From: Syncephalastrum monosporum B8922
Taxonomy: Eukaryota; Mucoromycota; Mucoromycetes; Mucorales; Syncephalastraceae
Assembly (NCBI GenBank): GCA_000697355.1
Contig: JNEN01001240.1
Location: forward strand, 124,001 to 188,000
Length of the DNA: 64,000 nt
Direction of reading: 5' to 3'
The notes under the pieces were generated by a model, which was not told the origin of the DNA, did no database searches, and saw only the letters and a program-made list of their open reading frames with translations. Of the stretch, positions 12,555-23,143 are shown piece by piece. The position numbers and the translations under genes were made by a program. The stretch's first letter is position 1. Every line of letters starts with the position of its first letter.

Positions 12555-14459
12555 ATGAGTCCTGGAATGCAGTCCATTGCCGATCTCACAATCAAGACGC
12601 GCCCGACTTCAGGCGAGGTCCCTCCGCCTTTGGTGGGTGCCTCGACCCTCATTGTAGGGACCCGCCTCTACCTCTTCGGTGGGCGACACACCCCGTCTCG
12701 TGAAATGTCCAACGACCTGTACGTGCTCGACTTGTCTAGCCTCGTCTGGAAGAAACACAACCCGCCTGCTCAACCGCCGCGCGCCCGCTATTTCCACTCA
12801 GCGACGGCTTACAAGCATTACATGGTTTTATTCGGGGGCATGAGCTACATTCCCGGCACGCAGGACCTCTGTGCGCTCGACGACGTCCTCCTCTTGAACC
12901 TCAATACCCTGACCTGGGTATATCCAGATATTGCCCCGTCTGTCTACGCTCCACAGGCCCGCTATGCCCATCTGGCCGTCACCAACCAGAACAGGTTGGT
13001 GGTCATGGGAGGACAGGACATGGCAAACCAGTATATCAAGGAGATAAACGTCCTCGACTTGCAGTCCTTTACATGGACCCATGGATGCTCTCTCGATGGA
13101 CAATACGGCGCCTATCGCTCGGTCGCCTGCAGCCCCACGTCTTCTAATGCCACCACGCCGACACCTTTCTGGCAAGATGGTCCCTCTGCCTCTCCGTCCA
13201 CAGCTTCGCCCAACACCACACCAACAGACGACGTGCCGGTCTGCGTCTACTCCAACTACAATTTCGCCGACGTCATACGCGACCTTCATACGTTCCATCC
13301 TCTTCGGCCCGGCGCGTCCAACGGCGATCGAAAGGACCATTCGGGCGACATGTCGGGCGGTGCACTCCCGCCTGGCCTTCGTTTTCCGAGCGCGCATCTC
13401 CTAGGCCACCACATGATTTTGACAGGCACCTATTTGACACCGAGCCACCGATCCTTCCAGATATGGGCCCTGAATTTGGCGAACCTTGTCTGGATGCGGA
13501 TCGACACGGGAGCCGTTTTTGCCTCCGGGTCGTGGAACCGCGGCATACTCTGTGAGGAGAATCAAACCTTCTACGTATTGGGTCACCGCGACCGTCCATT
13601 GCTCGACGATTACAACCGCCGCCAGCTGAATTTTGATCACCTGGCCACGGTCAACATGGAAGCATTTGGCATCTACACCTCCCCGCCGCAGACATGCGTG
13701 CCCATCGCGCAGGAGCTCGGCCTCAGCATGCTGAACGAACCTAGCATGGCAGATATCGAATTGATTACCACTGACGGCAAATCCATCCCTGCCAATGCGT
13801 CCATTCTGGCCCGCCGCTGGCCTTTCTTCGCCAAACTGCGTGACAATAACCCGTCCAGCAGCCGCACCTTGACGATCCCCGAAACCTATGCCGTGTCTCT
13901 TGCTTTCCTTCAATACATCTACACCGACCATCTCATGACCGCACAGCAGCATCAACCTCAGATCCTCACTCGCCTTTTACTTCTCGCTGATATGTATAAA
14001 ATGCCGCGCCTTGTACAGCTCGCCACGCATGCACTGCACCAGATTTTGACGATTTCCACTGCAAGTATGGTCTACGAGGCAGCTGCGCTGACGTGTCGCA
14101 CCGCATTGCAGATCCGTGCTCTGCGTGTTATGATCAATGCTAAAAAGATGCTTCAGCAACAACAGCAGCAACACCAACAACAACAACTACAAAACGGAGA
14201 CAACCGCCGATCGCATGAATTACAGCGCACAGACTCGGATGGATCATCGTCTACGACGTTACAGCGCCTGGCGGCGTCCAAATCGAGCACGACCGCCTCC
14301 TCTTCAGAGCCACCATACCCCATCATACCGAAAATGAGCAAGTCTGGCACGCTCGTTTCCGGCAGAGAGGAACCCTTCGATTATAATATGAACAGTCGTA
14401 GCAGAGCAGATTACCGCCAAAGTAAAGTGTCTGCAGCGACCTTTGGTATTCCCTTTTAA
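12555..14459 (+). CDS. Kelch-repeat BTB/POZ protein
   Basis: A single exon encodes 634 aa. The frame is open for 62 codons upstream, but that part is low-complexity leader DNA. The ATG at 12555, which starts MSPGMQSIADLTIKTR just before the first Kelch repeat, is the better start. Residues about 20-330 hold Kelch blades with the diagnostic LYLFGG, DLYVLDLSSLVW, MVLFGG, DVLLLNLNTLTW and RLVVMGG motifs. A BTB domain follows at about 395-500 (MADIELITTDGKSIPANASILARR), then a BACK-like helical part and a polyQ/Ser-rich tail. Proteins of this design act as adaptors, for example for Cul3 ubiquitin ligases or at cell tips. The specific partner cannot be told from sequence. Confidence 0.88.
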   Translation: MSPGMQSIADLTIKTRPTSGEVPPPLVGASTLIVGTRLYLFGGRHTPSREMSNDLYVLDLSSLVWKKHNPPAQPPRARYFHSATAYKHYMVLFGGMSYIPGTQDLCALDDVLLLNLNTLTWVYPDIAPSVYAPQARYAHLAVTNQNRLVVMGGQDMANQYIKEINVLDLQSFTWTHGCSLDGQYGAYRSVACSPTSSNATTPTPFWQDGPSASPSTASPNTTPTDDVPVCVYSNYNFADVIRDLHTFHPLRPGASNGDRKDHSGDMSGGALPPGLRFPSAHLLGHHMILTGTYLTPSHRSFQIWALNLANLVWMRIDTGAVFASGSWNRGILCEENQTFYVLGHRDRPLLDDYNRRQLNFDHLATVNMEAFGIYTSPPQTCVPIAQELGLSMLNEPSMADIELITTDGKSIPANASILARRWPFFAKLRDNNPSSSRTLTIPETYAVSLAFLQYIYTDHLMTAQQHQPQILTRLLLLADMYKMPRLVQLATHALHQILTISTASMVYEAAALTCRTALQIRALRVMINAKKMLQQQQQQHQQQQLQNGDNRRSHELQRTDSDGSSSTTLQRLAASKSSTTASSSEPPYPIIPKMSKSGTLVSGREEPFDYNMNSRSRADYRQSKVSAATFGIPF

Positions 14460-14730
14460 GATACTGCTTAGTTAGATTAGATCCCTTTCCTCCCCCCCCC
14501 CTCCTTTTTTTAAGTTTCTCCCCCATATACCAACAAGAATCGCATTCACTGCTCCACAGGCAGCACACATTACATGCATCTTCGGGACACATAATCTGGG
14601 CTAAAACCTCGGCTTGCATAACATGAACCAATGGAATGGAGCAGGTTTTCGTATGGTGTGACAGACAGAGAGGCATACGTTATTTCGCACCCTCATCTTT
14701 GGCCACACGCAATATCTCTTTTTATCCATC

Positions 14731-15875
14731 ATGTTTTCGGCGGTTCGAAACTCCACCACGCTTCGAGGTAAACTATGCCTATCCCACGGGAAAATGAAGG
14801 AACGCAACTCCTGTCCCGTGTTAACACTAGGCGACGTAGGTCTCAGCATGAGCACAGGCCGACGCGCGTTCAGCAGCCTCATTACGACCCAGGAACTGGC
14901 TTCCGCGCAGGGACGTGTCAAGATTCTCGACGGGTCGTGGCACATGCCCAACGCGAACCGTGACCCTTACCAAGAGTTCATCAACAAGCGCATTCCCGGT
15001 GCTCGCTTCTTTGGCATTGACGAAATCAAGGATACCACTGTCTCATTGCCTCACATGCTGCCAACGCCCGAGGTCTTTGCCGCTGCTGTTGGTAAGAACG
15101 CGTGGGTTGGATGATCCGAGCACTGACCCCTCGGCCAGGCAAGTTGGGTATTTCGCACGAGGACCCCGTTGTGGTGTACGACTCGGCCGGTTTCTTTTCC
15201 GCCGCACGCGTCTACTGGACCTTTAAGGTACAATACACACACACAACGACAAGCTATGCGTTTTTCAGCTTAGCCGTCTTTGTTGCTAGGCATTTGGTCA
15301 TCAAGACGTAGCGGTGTTGCAAGGTGGTTTGCCCCGATGGGAGGCCGAGAAGCGCCCTCTTGAGAGCGGTGATCCTTCCGCTGTGCAAGCAGTCAACTAC
15401 AAGGTGCCAGAACTGAATGCACAGATCGTGCGTGATTATGAACAAGTGCTTGCCAACGCCAAGCAGGGCGGCAAGCCTGCTCAAGTCCTCGATGCCCGCC
15501 CGAACCCGCGCTTCACCGGTGAGGCACCCGAGCCCCGCCCTGGCCTGAGCTCCGGTCACATGCCAGGCTCTTTCAGCGTCCCTTTTAATGAAGTCGTTCA
15601 AGGTGGGGACCTGCTTGCACCCGAGGACCTGCGTCGTGTGTTTGAAGGAAAGGGCATTAAGCTGGACGGTGAGATTGTTGCCAGCTGCGGTAGTGGTATC
15701 ACCGCTTCCATCCTTTACATGGCTCTCGAGCGCGCTGGCGCCAAGAACATCGCCGTGTACGACGGTAGCTGGGTAAGCGGTAATATAAGTAGGGAAGAGA
15801 TCATGACGACTAATATAGACTTTCCAGACCGAGTACGCCGACAGGAAGGAGAGTCTGATCGAGAAGGATGTGTAA
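14731..15875 (+). CDS. 3-mercaptopyruvate sulfurtransferase (tandem rhodanese)
   Basis: Four exons (14731..15091, 15139..15227, 15290..15772, 15828..15875) give 326 aa. Two rhodanese domains are present. The N-terminal one starts at ILDGSWHMPN and has DSAG in place of an active-site Cys, as is usual for the non-catalytic half. The C-terminal one carries the catalytic loop CGSGITAS, with Cys at residue 283. A CGSG-type loop favours mercaptopyruvate over thiosulfate as donor (the classical rhodanese loop is CRKG). The first ~55 residues are basic and hydroxylated, with GRRAFSS looking like a mitochondrial presequence cleavage region. Internal Met codons at residues 22 and 40 could give a cytosolic form. 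The closest functional analogue is yeast Tum1, which passes sulfur to tRNA thiolation. Confidence 0.92.
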
Positions 15876-16904
15876 ATACATGTTTGTTTTCTCATTAGGA
15901 TTCATCGTGGGCCAACATCCGTAAAAAACGTCCTGTCACTAATAGACAGTGGCTAAGGAGCCGTGATCAATGACAAATAAGCTGTATGGAAAGATACTTT
16001 TGCGGCACTTGCTGATATTTTATGCCTTGAACGAGTAACCTGAATAACTTCAATGTACTGACATTCATGAGGACATGGACAAGTGAGCCGCATGCTAGTA
16101 TAGTCAACGATGTATACATTTGGAAGGGTTTAGACACAAAAGATGTGGATAGAAACAGGTAGAGCATATGTGGAAAACGGGCGGTCTTCTGGGTCTACGT
16201 AAACCTGACTGGGAAGCCTAGGATGACGGTGCTACCGGCTCCTTTAGTGCGAGCATGTACACCGATGAACGCAGCAACAGCCACCTAGAACACCGGGCTT
16301 ATGCACACAAATACCTTCAGCAGGAGCTCACGCATAGCCGCTGAAGATTCTTTTGTCGTGCGTGCTTCTCAGTTGCAGACCAGAATTGCACCTCAGTGAA
16401 CGTCAATGAAAATAAATTGTCAGTGATTAAAACACCGTTGAGTATCACACCACCAAACTTTCCATACCTGCAGCGACATAAAAATAGTGTCCATACAGCG
16501 CACAGCGCCGATCCTCTCTGAAAACGACAGGCGGTCTGGGACAGGCCACAGCCAGGCCACAATAGTGGGGGTGCCCGTGAGGGTGCCTGTGGGGGGTGCC
16601 CATTATAAAACTATCGCAGCAGAGCCATCGAATTCTGTATACATCTAGGTACACACGACATTAAGTTTTATGATCATCAGAGTATTTATAACAATTAGAC
16701 TGTGCACATTTGCACGCAAGAGACGTGGCAAGAAAAGCCTTCCAGCTGTATGGACTCAGTATAACACGTAGTAGATAAATATCAATGCGTCAGTTTCTGG
16801 TACGTGCGCGTCGATTGCCACGTATCTGAGTTTAAGTGATGCCGGGTCCATGCGTTTGAATCGACTGACCAATATTTAGTCCGACAGTTCATTGCGTGCC
16901 AAAA
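15876..16904. other. Intergenic, about 1 kb
   Basis: No coding sequence could be supported. It holds the 3' flank of the sulfurtransferase gene and AT-rich sequence leading into the decayed gene that follows. Minus-strand open frames here have no motif or splice continuity. Confidence 0.4.
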
Positions 16905-18235
16905 GATAGACTTGAAACGCAGGCGCGCGCACCGTTTAATCGCCTTCCCTTTTTACAGAACTCAAATCCTCTCTTGGAATCGTATTTCAGAAATTGCGTC
17001 ACAAACGGCAAGACTGCCTGCCTTATTGTCCGAATTCACTGACAGGCATTTGGAGGAAGTGTTCGGGTTTTTCCAAGGAAGTGTGGTATCAATGAGCGCG
17101 ACGACCCTGAAGCAACGGTTGGCGCAGCGATTTGCGAGGACCCGTACCTACGTTCTTTGAACAACAAGCTTGAGACAATCTGTACATCAGAGAGGAGAGC
17201 TTCGAATTGGATTGGGTCGGATCATGTTACTACCATCTGTAAGAATCGTCTTCGTATGCTTTTTCTGTTAAGTCTGACAGGATAGCAGAGTTCAAGAGCT
17301 CGAGGCAGCAGACATGGACTCCACTGAGCGAACAGAAGCTTGGCTCATTGGTAGAACATGAAGCATGACAGATAAGGCGTTCAACGATTTGAAGTTATTT
17401 GATATCAGCCGGTGAGCATACGCTTAACGTGGAGTGATCAAATCTAATTTTTCATTTTCTAGAGGTGAACAAAGCTGCCACGCATCATCTTTGAGAAAAA
17501 ACAAGAACCGCGTCCCTCAAGGAGCAGAAAGGCTACAAGCAAAAAGGTGGGCAGACGGCTTGACATGATCTTGCGCAGGCTGAGACTTGAGGTCGGAGTC
17601 GGAGAGGCGGGAAAGCACGCTGAGCAAACCGACACCACCATGCTGAAAGAGAGAGACCTCAAACTGCCGAAAGCCTTGAAAGACATGCTGTGCTCGCTAC
17701 GGCATCACACGTGTAAGAAGTCGATGGACAACCTGACGGTGGTGGGCGTGCTACAGTATGGTATGTGTAAACAGTGTGTGAAGATCTTCGTTATCGGACT
17801 CATTTATATTTTCTGTAGCCCTCAAAATGACAATACAGTAGCCGCTTGGATAAGTTATACGCTCGGGAGATCAGAAGAATATAACTTAGGCAAGAATATA
17901 ACATATCTGGGTGTAGCCGCGCGGATAAGCTATAGCTCTGGAGATACTGTATCGCTTATGGATATGCCTCCCGGCTATGTTTGTCGCGTGTCAAGGACGG
18001 GCACTGTGGCAATTCAAACTGCGAGGAACATCTCCCTTCTCTCAGGTCGGTGCTCTACATGGCCTGGTGTGCCAAAACGATCCTTCGAAAATCGCTGGAA
18101 GCATTGAACACTCGTAGCGAAGATGCCTCTGATTCTGATGACAGTTTCCTGGACGTAATGGAGCTCAGATATCACGACTTCAACATATCGCTGACTTGTA
18201 CCACACCTGACACAGACAAACGAGTAGGATGATAG
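16905..18235 (+). pseudogene. Broken gene of a Mucorales repeat-associated, nuclease-like family
   Basis: Pieces of one protein appear in order but not in one readable model. About 16960-17155 reads SEFTDRHLEEVFGFFQGSV. About 17465-17760 reads KKVGRRLDMILRRLRLEVG, then GVGEAGK, then LKLPKALKDM and VVGVLQYG. About 17950-18235 reads LMDMPPGYVCRVSRT and, after a one-base frame change near 18045, SVLYMAWCAKTILRKSLEALN. The spacing of RLD, then E-V-G-V-G-E-x-G-K, then LPKxLKDM resembles anonymous proteins repeated in Mucorales genomes. The D...E-x-G-K layout hints at a PD-(D/E)XK fold; that is inference. A 75-base duplication interrupts the piece before MDMPPGYVC. Called a pseudogene because of the frame change, the insert and stops upstream of 17460. 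Confidence 0.5.
17838..17946 (+). repeat. Imperfect direct repeat, 75-base period
   Basis: A ~34-base segment beginning GTAGCCGCTTGGATAAG at 17838 recurs at 17913 as GTAGCCGCGCGGATAAG. The two copies match at most positions. The duplication lies inside the broken nuclease-like gene and disrupts it. Confidence 0.65.
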
Positions 18236-18334
18236 ATAGTGCTAATATACCAATAGCAATAGATCGTCGGTCTGCAGGCGTTATATGTCATTCTGTATTG
18301 TACTGAAGGCTTCGGAATAAAACCATGCTTGTCA

Positions 18335-19030
18335 AGACATGAAGACAGCTCCACACGCATTGCTAATATGTTTATGCAAAACAGGAATACACATGTCGTC
18401 CTCGTGCTTGTTGCATGCGCATCCGCAAATGCTGTGCTTCCTTAGTGCAGGATCGTTACAGCGCTTGGATTTGACGCAAAAGGAGTCAACGAGGTGATTG
18501 CTCTCTCTTCCCAGAAAAAGAACCTTTTCATATTTTTGTAATGGGGCCACCGCTTCGCACATGCAATGGGTGGGCATTCTGCGGTAGGGTTGTAAGTTGG
18601 GAAGAAGCACGGTGCCCACCTATGGCAAGACACAGTGTTGCCCATTGACTTGCGAGAATGCCCGGATGACCATCAGTGCTGTCAACGCTGTATAGCGTAC
18701 AAACGCGCTCTTCTGTTCTTGGTAGGCAAGGCAGGCAGCGTTCACGCAGCAATTGGCACCCAGATTGGTCGTTCTTGCGCTTTTGGGAGTTGATGATTCG
18801 TCCAAGATAATACGGGCAGCTCATTGCCTTACACTTCCCGTCCATGAAGAGGACAATACCTTGTTCCCTGTTGATTTACTCCTCGCAACAATGTGAACGT
18901 CGTGGGACGTCAAACTGATATGTAGCTCACCCCAGAGTGGAAGTGATGGGACGCCATACATAAAATGCGGCAGCGCCAAATCGAAGCTCCTGTCACCCCA
19001 AGATGAAAAAAACCAAGTGCCAACCATCAA
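18335..19030 (-). pseudogene. Cys-rich coding fragments, possible element remnant
   Basis: On the minus strand several frames carry protein-like text that does not join into one frame. About 19030-18822 starts MMVGTWFFSSWGDRSF. About 18845-18640 starts MDGKCKAMSCPYYLGR. About 18619-18335 includes HLVDSFCVKSKRCND followed by SICGCACNKHEDDMC. The cysteine spacing in the last piece could be a zinc-binding C-terminus. A shifted frame there reads CINILAMR, faintly reminiscent of the C-terminal zinc knuckle and RDxNAxxNI block of TnpB/Fanzor proteins. That resemblance is weak. These could equally be fragments of an unknown repeated gene. Confidence 0.25.
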
Positions 19031-19934
19031 TATTTTCCTGTTCCTGAATCAAATCAAGGGGCGCGAGCGGGTTCTGAACAAAAAAATACCATATGTGGAT
19101 TTTATTGCCCGTGGCGGACTGCTATGTACTTTACATGAAGGAACTGATGCCAAGACGGAGATGCACCGGTGTGGCTGACCCCACCCTAATGGCTCAGCCG
19201 ATTCACGCTACGAGATTTTTATAGGTGGTGGTGGCCTGCAATCCTCTCTCGTTTACCTTAAATGGACTAGCATCGAAACCCTAAAAGAAAAGCATTGATA
19301 TCATGACGCCCAATCCGTAGCAGGTGTACTAACGTGTGGCTTCTCTGATCCTTTCCGTCTTTGCTAAACAAGCCGAAGGATATTCATTATGAGCGTTAGA
19401 AAACCATGTGACTTTCTGTTCTGTGTGACTTCCTTGGGTCAATCTCGGTGGTGGACTACGCCTAAACCCTGGCAAAGATGCGACGTACAATATGTTTTCT
19501 GCATCATGAGCCTTGCGCCACACGTTCCTGCAATCATCAAAATCCGTAGCTTGCCAAACCCATTTCATGATTTCGTGTTACCTTGACAGACCAAACTGGG
19601 CGTCTAGACTATGAAACAATAACAGAGCTGCTCACGGTCGTCGGGCACGGTGCAGCGAACTTTGCTTATCTGTCAGATATTAAGGTGAGACAGCACATCC
19701 CGTCTTTCAGGCATTCACTACTTCAAAGACGATTTTTGGACAGCCCGTTAAGACGACACACTGTAGTACTTCAGTGTTATCATTGTTAGAAAGGATTAGC
19801 TTTTTTTCATTTGTGAAACGCGACAAGCTCAGCCCATGAAAAGATTGTGTACTCGGTTCCAGTTCCGGTGACGCGCGGTCCCAATCCGGCCCAGTGAGCA
19901 ATAGGCAAATTCTAAAATAAGAGAATGTTGCAGG

Positions 19935-19941
19935 ATATAAA
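19935..19941 (+). promoter_or_regulatory. TATA box of the first membrane-protein paralogue
   Basis: TATAAAA lies 43 bases upstream of the ATG at 19984, a sensible distance for a short fungal leader. This is inferred from position and match only. Confidence 0.4.
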
Positions 19942-19983
19942 AGTAGCATTGTTCACGATGATTTCTGACAAATTAATTCGATC

Positions 19984-20971
19984 ATGTTTGCGTACAAGAA
20001 ACGACAAGAAGAAGACGAGATAAACCTGCGACAGGCAGAAGCCGACTTACGCCACGACGAGGAGGCGGGCTACACCAACGATAGCTCAAAACCGATGATT
20101 ACTCTCAGCGAAGAAGAGCGCGCCCGATTAGAAAAAGAAATAGAAGAAACGAAGCAAGCGCGACAGAAGTTCGGTCTCAAGCGTCTCTGGGGCGTCCTGG
20201 CCATCTTAGTTATCGATATCGGCTTGCCTATGGGTCTCTATTTCGGACTGAAAAACGTCCTTCCTGAAGTCTATGCTCTCCTCATTTCGGGTATCCCTCC
20301 GTTCGTCTGGGTCCTTTTCAAGATCATCTACAAACGCAAGGTCGATATACTTGGCATTCTGATTGTCATTGCCTATGTCGTGTCAGCCGTTATCTCTATC
20401 GTGTCTGGTAAGAAAAAGCAAGAGAACTTTGTAAAAAAACACATCCTTATGCCCACTATTTTATGTACGTAAAGGCGACGCGCGTGCTGCACTTCTACGT
20501 GACTCTGCCACAACAGCTGTGATTGGTTTGATCTTTGGCATTACGCTGATTCCCATTCGGACACGCTGGTTCGAGATCCGTCCGCTCACCTTTCTTATGG
20601 GCCACCAACTGTACGAGGACGCACCACCGCAGATGTGGCTCGACGAAAATGGCGTTCTACATGAAATGAACCTCATGGACTGGATGTGGGAAGTGGTCCG
20701 CGGACCGACCCGCAAGTATCATTATCTACTGACCGGTGGTTGGTCCTTCTTCTTATTTGCCGAATTCATCACTCGCGTCTGCTTGGTCGAGTTGTCGTCC
20801 TTGTCTGTCACCACGATCTATTTGACGGGTACCATTATCACGGTCGTTGTCCTTGTCTTCATGACCACCGTAACCATCGTCGGAAGCATGTATCTTAAGA
20901 AAGTCACCGAGCGGTGGTTGAAGGCGAACGATTATTCACACAAGTTAACCTCGGCCCCCGCCCAATATTAA
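19984..20971 (+). CDS. Multi-pass membrane protein, VC0807-like, paralogue A
   Basis: Two exons, 19984..20407 and 20475..20971, encode 306 aa. A charged ~60-residue N-terminus (MFAYKKRQEEDEINLRQAEA) precedes a hydrophobic core with about six membrane segments, including LWGVLAILVIDIGLPMGLYF, YALLISGIPPFVWVLFKI and VDILGILIVIAYVVSAVISI. The YALL-SGIPP and KRKVDILG motifs are shared with bacterial and fungal VC0807-family integral membrane proteins, whose substrate is unknown. The intron falls in codon Gly just before DARAALLRDS, exactly as in the downstream paralogue. No transport motif is seen, so no function is assigned. Confidence 0.8.
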
Positions 20972-21800
20972 CTATGCCAACCTGGTACTCTTTCGGTTCA
21001 TTGTTTATTCGCCATATAACCCCGTACTTCCACATCATCTGTACTATATCAAAGACACTTTCGCAATAAATATCTATATTCCTATGTTATATACCCTATT
21101 TTGTTCTGAGGTTTCTGATGCGCACTCTGCTTCATATTGATACGAAGTACAGTATACTGTATTCTGAAATAGATGGCTTCGTTTACCTACTGTCATCTGA
21201 TCAGATACCCTATTATTTTACTTTGGTAACCTATAGTTTTCTACCTATTGCATGTACGTCATATGAGATAAATTATGGGAGAAAGGCAAAGCAAAACGAA
21301 CGCTAAAAAAAGCAGTGATCCTGTTAGTGCGACGCAGATCCCTAAAAAGTAGGATGAGGGCCAATTTCTTAATGCCGTCACCATATATGGCGAAAGTGAC
21401 CGAGCGGCTGTGATCTTGTGTAACAGCAACGGCCAATTTTCGCCCACCAAGGCAACCTCCATTGTTTTCACGCACTTTATGTAACAAAACTACATACTGT
21501 TTGGAGTGAAAAATCAGGAAGGAAAGTGCTTGTAGTCCATAATTCATCAAAAGCAGCCCAACGCAAAGACATGAGACTTTTATTTCTAGCATGCGATCTA
21601 CCGTGTATATGCTTGTTTGTCATGCTTCACAGAACACAGGCTCTCAGACTGGGCAATAGGCCCCCACAGGCAACTCAGCACGGAGTAAAAATAAAAGCAA
21701 CGCGTATGCCGAGCAATTTTGACGCAATATATAAAGCTCCATGCTTCAGCATGTCCCCACTCTGAATTTTAAAAAGACAGCCTCATTTTACTTTCATACC
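20972..21800. other. Spacer between the tandem membrane-protein paralogues
   Basis: This 829-base AT-rich spacer has no supported gene. It contains the terminator of paralogue A and the promoter of paralogue B. Confidence 0.4.
21728..21736 (+). promoter_or_regulatory. TATA box of the second membrane-protein paralogue
   Basis: TATATAAAG lies 65 bases upstream of the ATG at 21801. Assigned by position and match only. Confidence 0.4.
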
Positions 21801-22830
21801 ATGTTCTCCCTGTTCTCCAAGGCGCGGAATCAAGCCGACGAGGAGCAAGACAGGTCGCCTTTTCAAAAGTTAGACACCAACTATGCTGAAGAACCTCATG
21901 AAGATGATCATAACGCAAAGGCCGACAGAGGCAGTCCCTCATTCAGCAGTTCAAGGTCTTTAAGCGGTGATAATGACTTAAAAAACAGCAAGCGACAGGA
22001 GAGGGAAAGAGCCGCAAAAGAAGCCAAAAACTTCACAAGGAAACGTCTCTTGAACTTGGTGCTCGTTAGCGCCATTGATATCGGTCTGCCACTCGCCCTG
22101 TATTATGCAATTCGCACTGTCCTCGACGATGTCTACGCTTTACTTATATCTGGTATTCCTCCATTTCTATTCGTCATCATCAAATTTGTATATAAGCGAC
22201 GCGTCGACATCCTGGGCTGCCTTGTCGTCGTGGCATACGTTGTTTCCGCTGTTATATCCATCATATCAGGTAGACAAAAGAAATTCTACCCTTTAAGGCA
22301 TTAAGTTGAAATATGTCTTCCTTTTTGTAAAATTAGGCGATGCACGGGCCGTGTTACTTCGTGACTCTTGCATGACGGCAACCATCGGTCTTCTATTTGG
22401 TCTATCCCTCCTTCCGATCCGGACACCTTGGTTCGACGTGCGTCCCCTGACGTTCCTCATTGGGCAGCAGATGTATCAAGACGCAGCGCCGCAGGTTTGG
22501 TACGACGAGCACGGCGTACGACATGAAATGCCTATTATGGACTGGCTGTGGGACGAAGTGCGTGGAGCTGGACGCTACTACCACTACTTCCTCAGCGGTG
22601 GTTGGAGCTTCTTCCTCTTTGCAGAGTTCGTCGTACGCGTTGTTTTGACCGTAGCAACGACCATTCCGGTGGATATGATATACCTTTCAGGCACCATAAT
22701 GACTGTGGTTGTCGTTGTGATTATGACTACGTGTACTATTGCTGGCTCCGTACGGCTCAGACGTATTGGCAGCCGATGGATGGACGAAAACGATCATTCG
22801 CGACACGAAGACATTGTCCTTTCTGTGTAG
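21801..22830 (+). CDS. Multi-pass membrane protein, VC0807-like, paralogue B
   Basis: Two exons, 21801..22269 and 22337..22830, encode 320 aa. The ATG at 21801 (MFSLFSKARNQ) was preferred over an in-frame one 60 bases upstream because that one lies next to the TATA box and the shorter form matches paralogue A. From residue ~95 onward the protein aligns with paralogue A almost without gaps: IDIGLPLALYYAIRTVL, DDVYALLISGIPPFLFVI, VDILGCLVVVAYVVSAVISI, then GDARAVLLRDS, IRTPWFDVRPLTFLIGQQMY and GGWSFFLFAEFVVRV. The N-terminal cytosolic tails differ in sequence but are both charged. The pair arose by tandem duplication, and its function is unknown. Confidence 0.8.
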
Positions 22831-23143
22831 AAGAAAGTGTAACTATTATTTGCATCCCTGTAACATATAAGAGATAACAGTCGTCTATAAATTATCTCTT
22901 TCATAACTGCATAGCATGGAATAGAAAATATAACACAATCACATCATTACTCTATCCCTACCCCACCTCTCACTGGCTTTTTTGCTATCATAGAAGGGGT
23001 GAATCATCGTTCACGGAGGAAGTGTAAGAATCCCCAGCGTCGGGAGTCGATTGGATTGGTTCATCGGTCGTCGAAACCCAATCAAAACGCGTGCTTTACT
23101 GACAGCACTCCACCAAAAAGTCTTCACGTAAAAAACTATTGAA
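22831..23143. other. Intergenic, 313 bases
   Basis: Contains the 3' flank of paralogue B and the promoter of the oxygenase gene. No TATA box or other defined site is evident. Confidence 0.4.

Larger units (their letters stand above)
18240..19983. other. Decayed intergenic region upstream of the membrane-protein pair
   Basis: Apart from the Cys-rich minus-strand fragments, only short open frames are found. One at 19583-19690 (+) reads TDQTGRLDYETITELLTVVG and then meets a GTGAGA donor-like site. It may be another relic of the same kind of repeat-associated gene, but no downstream exon could be joined. Confidence 0.3.
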
